Shown here: positions 7,215 through 13,836 of the stretch, piece after piece | Position numbering within the stretch: the first letter of the stretch is position 1 | How the letters are laid out: every line of letters starts with the position of its first letter | From: Planctomycetota bacterium | GTDB taxonomy: Bacteria > Planctomycetota > Planctomycetia > Pirellulales > UBA1268 | DNA: 13,836 bases | Direction of reading: 5' to 3' | Assembly: GCA_003670825.1 (NCBI GenBank) | Contig: QWQL01000216.1 | Coordinates: 1 to 13,836 of the forward strand | The notes under the pieces: generated by a model | What the model saw: the letters and a program-made list of their open reading frames with translations, nothing else | Database searches by the model: none | Told to the model about the DNA's origin: nothing | Made by a program: the position numbers and the translations under genes

Positions 7215-7552
7215 GCCAGCCCGTTCCGACCGCCATTCGTCGCCGGGCCGACCCGCAACTGCCGGCGGCGGTTGAAATAACGTGGAGCGACGGCACGGAG
7301 GCGGTCTACACCGCGAGGCTGCTGCGGGACGCCTGCCCCTGCGCGACCTGTCGCGAGAAGCGGGCGGCCCCGCAGGCTCCGCCGCTGTTGACCGTGCTTG
7401 CGCCCGCAGAGATCGCGCCGCTGCAGATCGTCGGCATGCAGCCCGTCGGGCAGTACGCCTACTCGATCGATTTTTCCGACGGCCATTCAAGCGGCATCTA
7501 CACGCTCGAGTACCTGCACGAACTCGCCGGCTTGCGAGTGAGCCCGACGTAG
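7211..7552 (+). CDS. DUF971 protein (GBBH-like N-terminal domain), probable zinc-binding
   Basis: 113 residues; ATG at 7211 overlaps the ligase stop (ATGA), so translational coupling is likely. It is one DUF971 domain: ITWSDGTEAVY (23-33), LLRDACPCATCRE (37-49) and YSIDFSDGHSSGIY (84-97). The same fold forms the N-terminal domain of gamma-butyrobetaine hydroxylase, where three cysteines and one histidine bind zinc; C42, C44, C47 and H92 match that pattern here. Standalone DUF971 proteins have no settled function. In many bacteria they stand beside or are fused to Mrp/ApbC-type iron-sulfur carrier ATPases, which are not seen here. The catalytic dioxygenase domain is absent, so this is not a carnitine enzyme by itself. 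It converges with ahpD, with 22 bp between the stops. Confidence 0.88.
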   Translation: MSQPVPTAIRRRADPQLPAAVEITWSDGTEAVYTARLLRDACPCATCREKRAAPQAPPLLTVLAPAEIAPLQIVGMQPVGQYAYSIDFSDGHSSGIYTLEYLHELAGLRVSPT

Positions 7553-7574
7553 AAGCCCCTCGCCGTGAGCCGCG

Positions 7575-8111
7575 CTATCCGCACCCACCAGCGGCCGCGT
7601 TGATCACGGCGGCGATCCTCACCGCGTCGTGGCAGGCATCCTCGCTCGCGCCAAGATGCAGGAGACTCGCCTCGTGGTTCTTGATGCACAGCTCGCAGCC
7701 GGCGAGCGCCGCGCAGCCGAGGCTCATGAGTTCGAAATCGAGCTTGCTCGTGGCCGGCTGGGCCATGCGACTCATCCGCAGCCGCGGGGAGCGGGCCTCG
7801 TAGCTCTCCTTGCCGAGCATGTGGCGAAACCGGTAGTAGACGGTGTTCATCGCCATCAGGCCCGCCGCGGCCTGAGCATCGGAAATCACCGCCGCCGCCA
7901 CCTCGCCGAGGCCGGCCCGAATGTCGGATTCCAGGGCATCGGTCAGGTTCTTCGAGCGGACAAAGCGGGCCGCCGCCAAGGCGACGCCCAGCGACTGGGC
8001 CGGCTGGAGGTTTTCACCCGTCAGCACGGCAGAGAGGTTGAGCCGGATGTCTTTGAGTTCATCGGGGAGCGTGTCACGCCAGGTGTCGAGGGCGGGAGTG
8101 GTGACGGACAT
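7575..8111 (-). CDS. ahpD: AhpD-type alkylhydroperoxidase (carboxymuconolactone decarboxylase family)
   Basis: 178 residues, the normal AhpD length. All-helical and Ala-rich, with the redox motif GCELCIKNHE: C139 and C142 form the CxxC pair and H146 completes it. E127 sits 12 residues before the first cysteine, matching the catalytic Glu118 to Cys130 spacing of the Mycobacterium tuberculosis enzyme. The position equivalent to its His132 is Leu141, so the proton relay is not identical. AhpD reduces alkyl hydroperoxides or recharges the peroxiredoxin AhpC. No ahpC lies in this window, so the partner must be elsewhere or the protein works alone. ATG at 8111 has AGGA 9 bases upstream. Divergent from carB across a 142-bp spacer. 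A more general CMD-family peroxidase role cannot be excluded. Confidence 0.87.
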   Translation of the reverse strand: MSVTTPALDTWRDTLPDELKDIRLNLSAVLTGENLQPAQSLGVALAAARFVRSKNLTDALESDIRAGLGEVAAAVISDAQAAAGLMAMNTVYYRFRHMLGKESYEARSPRLRMSRMAQPATSKLDFELMSLGCAALAGCELCIKNHEASLLHLGASEDACHDAVRIAAVINAAAGGCG

Positions 8112-8172
8112 GGGCGAAAGTCCTGAAGGGCGAGGGGAGCGAACGACGGACGGAGCGCCGCGACGGCCGGGG

Positions 8173-8178
8173 ATTGTA
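8173..8178 (-). promoter_or_regulatory. Candidate -10 box for ahpD
   Basis: TACAAT on the minus strand, one mismatch from TATAAT, about 62 bases before the ahpD start. No recognisable -35 box at the usual distance, so only a tentative promoter. Confidence 0.3.
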
Positions 8179-8186
8179 GCCGTTCA

Positions 8187-8216
8187 TTGATAGCCGGCCC
8201 GGGCGGATGCTACCTT
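8187..8216 (+). promoter_or_regulatory. Candidate extended -10 promoter for carB
   Basis: TTGATA (8187-8192) and, after 18 bases, TACCTT (8211-8216) preceded by TGC, giving an extended -10 layout. The hexamer itself matches the consensus poorly. It would place the carB transcription start near 8223, in the T-rich tract, leaving a leader of about 30 bases. Confidence 0.3.
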
Positions 8217-8239
8217 CGGGAGATTTTTTTGCCCGCCCC
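8201..8239 (+). promoter_or_regulatory. T7 tract and stem-forming leader before carB
   Basis: GGGCGG (8201-8206) can pair with CCGCCC downstream of TTTTTTT (8224-8230). Within the loop CCTTCGGG can fold on a UUCG tetraloop just ahead of the T-run. This resembles a weak terminator or attenuator 15-50 bases before carB. It overlaps the candidate promoter, so both readings cannot hold at once. Confidence 0.3.
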
Positions 8240-8253
8240 CTCAGAGCACCTCC

Positions 8254-11538
<3,285 letters not shown>

Positions 11539-11608
11539 GCAGCGGCGGGCGTTGCGCGGTGATGGCTCGGGGCTGCCCCTTTGCTGGCGTCGCGCTGGTG
11601 GCAGCCGA

Positions 11609-11639
11609 CCGGCCGAGGGGAGAGGCTCCCCTCGGCCGG
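11609..11639. terminator. Perfect 13-bp hairpin between carB and the membrane-protein gene
   Basis: CCGGCCGAGGGGA (11609-11621), loop GAGGC, TCCCCTCGGCCGG (11627-11639). Very stable and placed between two convergent genes, 70 bases after the carB stop and 30 bases from the end of the minus-strand gene, so it probably ends transcripts from both sides. No T-run follows on either strand. Confidence 0.6.
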
Positions 11640-11668
11640 CATGATTCCAGCGTGCTCGCGTGCCGTGC

Positions 11669-11971
11669 TCAGGCAGCGACGGCGGGCTTCTTGAAGAAGC
11701 CGACGATCAGCGGCAGCAGGGCGCCGACGATCGCCGACAGGCCGCCCGTGCCAACGAGGCTGTCCGTACCGCCGACGAGCGATCCGATGGCGGGGATCAG
11801 CATCGGGAGCACCTTGCCGCCGAGGCCGCCGCCCACGGCGCCGAGGACGGTGTTGAGCATCGGGCTGAGGTTCCGGTTCTTGACCAGCGCTCCGACGATG
11901 GTGCCGCCCGCGCCGCCGGCGATGAGGCTTACGGTCCAGCTGATGATCAGGCTGATGATCTGGGAGTCCAT
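11669..11971 (-). CDS. Small glycine-rich membrane protein, function unknown
   Basis: 100 residues; ATG at 11971 without a strong ribosome site. I do not recognise the family. Three hydrophobic stretches are visible: about 4-30 (IISLIISWTVSLIAGGAGG), 39-67 with the glycine pattern GAVGGGLGGK, and 78-93 (LSAIVGALLPLIVGFF). The short C-terminus, KKPAVAA, is positively charged. The glycine spacing in the first two segments suggests tightly packed helices or self-association and faintly recalls GlsB/YeaQ/YmgE-type stress membrane proteins, but I would not assign it there. Seventeen glycines, no cysteine and no catalytic residue pattern. A 212-bp spacer separates it from the sulfotransferase gene upstream on the same strand, so it probably has its own promoter, near the TCACG repeats. 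Isolated and convergent with carB. Confidence 0.7.
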   Translation of the reverse strand: MDSQIISLIISWTVSLIAGGAGGTIVGALVKNRNLSPMLNTVLGAVGGGLGGKVLPMLIPAIGSLVGGTDSLVGTGGLSAIVGALLPLIVGFFKKPAVAA

Positions 11972-12051
11972 GATGGTTCGACTTTCTTGAGAGAGGTCTC
12001 GTCTGCACCGGGCCTTCCGCCGGCCCCGGCTGTCGAGAGATGAGTTGCCGC

Positions 12052-12077
12052 GTCACGGCCGCGTGTCACGGATCACG
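12052..12077. repeat. Iterated GTCACGG/TCACG motif upstream of the small membrane-protein gene
   Basis: GTCACGG at 12052-12058 and 12065-12071 (13-bp period), followed by a third TCACG at 12073-12077. They lie 80-105 bases before the start of the minus-strand gene at 11971 and beside AAATATAGCAT (minus strand, near 12080-12090), the most AT-rich stretch here and a possible -10 region. They could be regulator half-sites; this is inference from position and repetition. Confidence 0.35.
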
Positions 12078-12183
12078 ATGCTATATTTCCCGCTTCCGCC
12101 CGGCGGCGGTGAGGGTCGTGATGCTGGCACCGGTCACGCGGTTCAGGCAGGCGGGTTTTGGCTGCGAGGCGAGCGACAGATAG

Positions 12184-12825
12184 TCAGTAGTAGCCGAAGA
12201 GCGTGAAGTCGCGGCTGTAGATCCGCCGCAGCGTGGCGACCGCGTCGGCGGAGAGGCCGGCGGTCGGGTCGGAATCCCGTTCGCCACGGCGGTTGACCTC
12301 CGCAAGCGGCCGCAGCCGCAGTGGCATCTCGGCCAGCAGGATCGCCAGGTCGGCCGAGAACGATTCCGTCTTGAAGACCCGGTTCACGGCGGGCAGCCCG
12401 CGGGACCCGAGATCGAGGAACGTGTGCTGCGGGGCGAACCATGGCAGCCGCAGGAGATCGGAGTCTGGCCCGAGCGAGGCGGCCACTTCCGAGACCGAGC
12501 CGCCGTGTCGGTCGACGATCTTTCGCATCTCCGGGAGGTAGGGCCAGAGATCGTCGGTCTGGATGTGGTTGTAGGCCGACACGAACCGGGTGAGCGGGTT
12601 GCGGACGAACGTGAACACGTAGGCCGAACGAAAGAAGGCCGGGTCGGCGTCGTGGTAGTCCTGCGCGGTGACGTGGCCCGTTTGATAGCCCAGGTAGGCA
12701 TCGAGCAGCGCGGAGCCCGCGCACTTCGGCACGTGGATAAAGATCACGCCATCGCGGCGAAACTGCCGCGGCACGAGGCCGGCCTTGCGGCCGGTGCCGG
12801 CGAGTGTGGTGAAGAGGCGTCGCAT
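12184..12825 (-). CDS. Small sulfotransferase-family protein
   Basis: 213 residues. Sulfotransferases move a sulfo group from PAPS to a sugar or other hydroxyl. The 5'-phosphosulfate loop is IFIHVPKCAGSAL (28-40) with candidate catalytic K34. The 3'-phosphate site is FVRNPLTRFVSAYNH (73-87) with R75 and S83. This HVPKCAG plus RNPxxRxxSxY arrangement is that of the Sulfotransfer_2 group, which includes carbohydrate O-sulfotransferases. The C-terminus, IYSRDFTLFGY, has the Tyr-x-x-Asp-Phe ending seen in that group. No signal peptide or membrane anchor, so it would act in the cytoplasm, perhaps on a polysaccharide precursor or lipid-linked sugar. No glycosyltransferase or PAPS-synthesis gene is adjacent, so the acceptor is unknown. 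ATG at 12825 has no clear ribosome site. Divergent from the RlmL-like gene. Confidence 0.85.
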   Translation of the reverse strand: MRRLFTTLAGTGRKAGLVPRQFRRDGVIFIHVPKCAGSALLDAYLGYQTGHVTAQDYHDADPAFFRSAYVFTFVRNPLTRFVSAYNHIQTDDLWPYLPEMRKIVDRHGGSVSEVAASLGPDSDLLRLPWFAPQHTFLDLGSRGLPAVNRVFKTESFSADLAILLAEMPLRLRPLAEVNRRGERDSDPTAGLSADAVATLRRIYSRDFTLFGYY

Positions 12826-12847
12826 CGGTATCGCCCGGGTCTTACCG

Positions 12848-12867
12848 TGCCACGCGGCAGCGTGGCA
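12848..12867. promoter_or_regulatory. Perfect 8-bp inverted repeat in divergent promoter region
   Basis: TGCCACGC (12848-12855), GGCA, GCGTGGCA (12860-12867), centred about 32 bases before the sulfotransferase start and 80 bases before the RlmL-like start. Symmetry and position would suit a dimeric regulator's operator, or a hairpin in the sulfotransferase leader. No regulator gene is nearby. Confidence 0.4.
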
Positions 12868-12937
12868 AGCGGAACGAGCGGAGCCGACGGGCCTTCATGG
12901 TTCCCGACGGGCGTCGCGGGTAGAGTCAGTTTCACGC

Positions 12938-13836
12938 ATGAGCACCGCCATTTTCCCGGACGTTCCCCCGGGTCCTCGTCCGTTGTCCGCACCCCAGGCC
13001 GATGAGCCTGCTCGCTTCACCGCGCGGACGGTCGAGGGGCTCGAGTGGGTGCTGGCCCGCGAACTCGAGGCCATCGGGGCCCGCGACCTGCGGATCGGCC
13101 GGCGGACGATCGAGTTTTCGGCGGAGCCTGGCAGCGAGCGAGAGACGCTCTATCGGGCGGTGCTCGAGAGCCGCGTGGCGATCCGCGTGCTCGAGCCTCT
13201 GGGGAGGTTTCGGGTCGATTCGCCGGAGACCCTGTATCGGGCGATGCAGGAGATCGACTGGACGGAGCAACTGAGGGTCTCAGACACCCTCCGGGTCGAT
13301 GCCGCGATCCACGATACGTTTCTCACCCACTCACTCTACGCGGCGCAGATCATCAAGGACGCCGTGGTCGACCAGCTGCGGACGCCGAGCGGCAGGCGGC
13401 CGAGCGTGCAGCTCCGCGGGGCCACACTGCGGCTGGCGCTGCACCTCGTTGGCGACGTGGCAACGATCTTCCGCGACGCCGCCGGCCGCTCGCTCCATCA
13501 GCGGGGCTGGCGGATGGGGGAGGTCGAGGCGCCACTCTCGGAGGTGCTCGCCGCCGGGATGCTCGCGATCGCGGGCTGGTGGCGGCCGGGCGCGACGGGC
13601 GACGCCACCACGGGGGAGCCGATTCTCGATCCGATGTGCGGCTCCGGCACGCTCGTGATCGAGGCTGCGACGATCGCGGCGGGCATGGCGCCGGGTCTCT
13701 GGCGGGCCCGCCGCACGGCGCACGGCTTCTTTCGGTTTCGCGACTGCGACAAGCTCCTCGTCGAACGGCTCGTGGCCGACCTGGAGGCACGCGTCTGTCA
13801 GCCGGCCGGCCAGTGTGCGGCGAGCGACCTCGATCC
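12938..13836 (+). CDS. RlmL-type THUMP-domain rRNA guanine-N2 methyltransferase (partial, runs off right edge)
   Basis: The first 299 codons are visible; the frame is open to the end of the window. Residues 27-48 (FTARTVEGLEWVLARELEAIGA) are the usual opening of RlmL-like proteins. A THUMP RNA-binding domain follows to about residue 170, with DTLRVDAAIHDTFLTHSLYAAQIIKDAVVD-like helices, then SLHQRGWR. The methyltransferase domain starts near 190. Its S-adenosylmethionine loop is DPMCGSGTLVIEAA from D231, nearly identical to E. coli RlmL, which makes m2G2445 in 23S rRNA. The catalytic NPPY-type motif and any second RlmK-like methyltransferase domain lie beyond the window, so the exact target site is not certain. 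ATG at 12938 has no close ribosome site; GGGTAGAG lies 14 bases away. Residues 1-26 are Pro-rich and not conserved-looking. Confidence 0.88.
   Translation, partial: MSTAIFPDVPPGPRPLSAPQADEPARFTARTVEGLEWVLARELEAIGARDLRIGRRTIEFSAEPGSERETLYRAVLESRVAIRVLEPLGRFRVDSPETLYRAMQEIDWTEQLRVSDTLRVDAAIHDTFLTHSLYAAQIIKDAVVDQLRTPSGRRPSVQLRGATLRLALHLVGDVATIFRDAAGRSLHQRGWRMGEVEAPLSEVLAAGMLAIAGWWRPGATGDATTGEPILDPMCGSGTLVIEAATIAAGMAPGLWRARRTAHGFFRFRDCDKLLVERLVADLEARVCQPAGQCAASDLD

Overview
The window is high-GC bacterial chromosome with the look of a Planctomycetota genome, probably of the Pirellulales type. This is inferred from gene content: a predicted secreted beta-strand-repeat protein, a BBP2-type outer-membrane porin, a PEGA-domain lipoprotein, a PP2C phosphatase with a membrane tail, a small sulfotransferase, and weak or absent Shine-Dalgarno sequences at several starts. 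No lineage marker such as rRNA is present. Twelve protein genes are supported. There is no tRNA, rRNA, CRISPR array, insertion sequence or prophage.

Left part (1-5071), envelope and signalling: the 5' end of a secreted protein (minus strand, runs off the left edge); a 526-bp gene-free gap; a BBP2-like porin (minus); a 333-bp divergent spacer with an intrinsic-terminator-like hairpin; a FadL-family outer-membrane protein (plus); and, convergent with it, a PP2C-family phosphatase (minus).

Middle (5219-7552): a tight three-gene plus-strand cluster made of a PEGA lipoprotein, a phenylacetate-CoA-ligase-like adenylating enzyme starting 7 bp later, and a DUF971 protein overlapping the ligase by ATGA. 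The order suggests cotranscription. The shared role is unknown.

Right part (7575-13836), mostly housekeeping: an AhpD-type peroxidase (minus) divergent from carB, the large subunit of carbamoyl-phosphate synthase (plus, complete, 1094 codons, no carA here). carB is closed by a perfect 13-bp hairpin. Then come a 100-residue glycine-rich membrane protein (minus), a small sulfotransferase (minus), and, divergent from it, the 5' part of an RlmL-type THUMP/methyltransferase gene running off the right edge.

No clearly new multi-gene system is visible. The best leads are the lipoprotein/CoA-ligase/DUF971 cluster with an altered ligase core motif, the PP2C with a membrane hairpin and helical tail, the hairpin in the FadL leader, the glycine-rich membrane peptide, and a pair of tRNA T-arm-like 12-mers at the left end.
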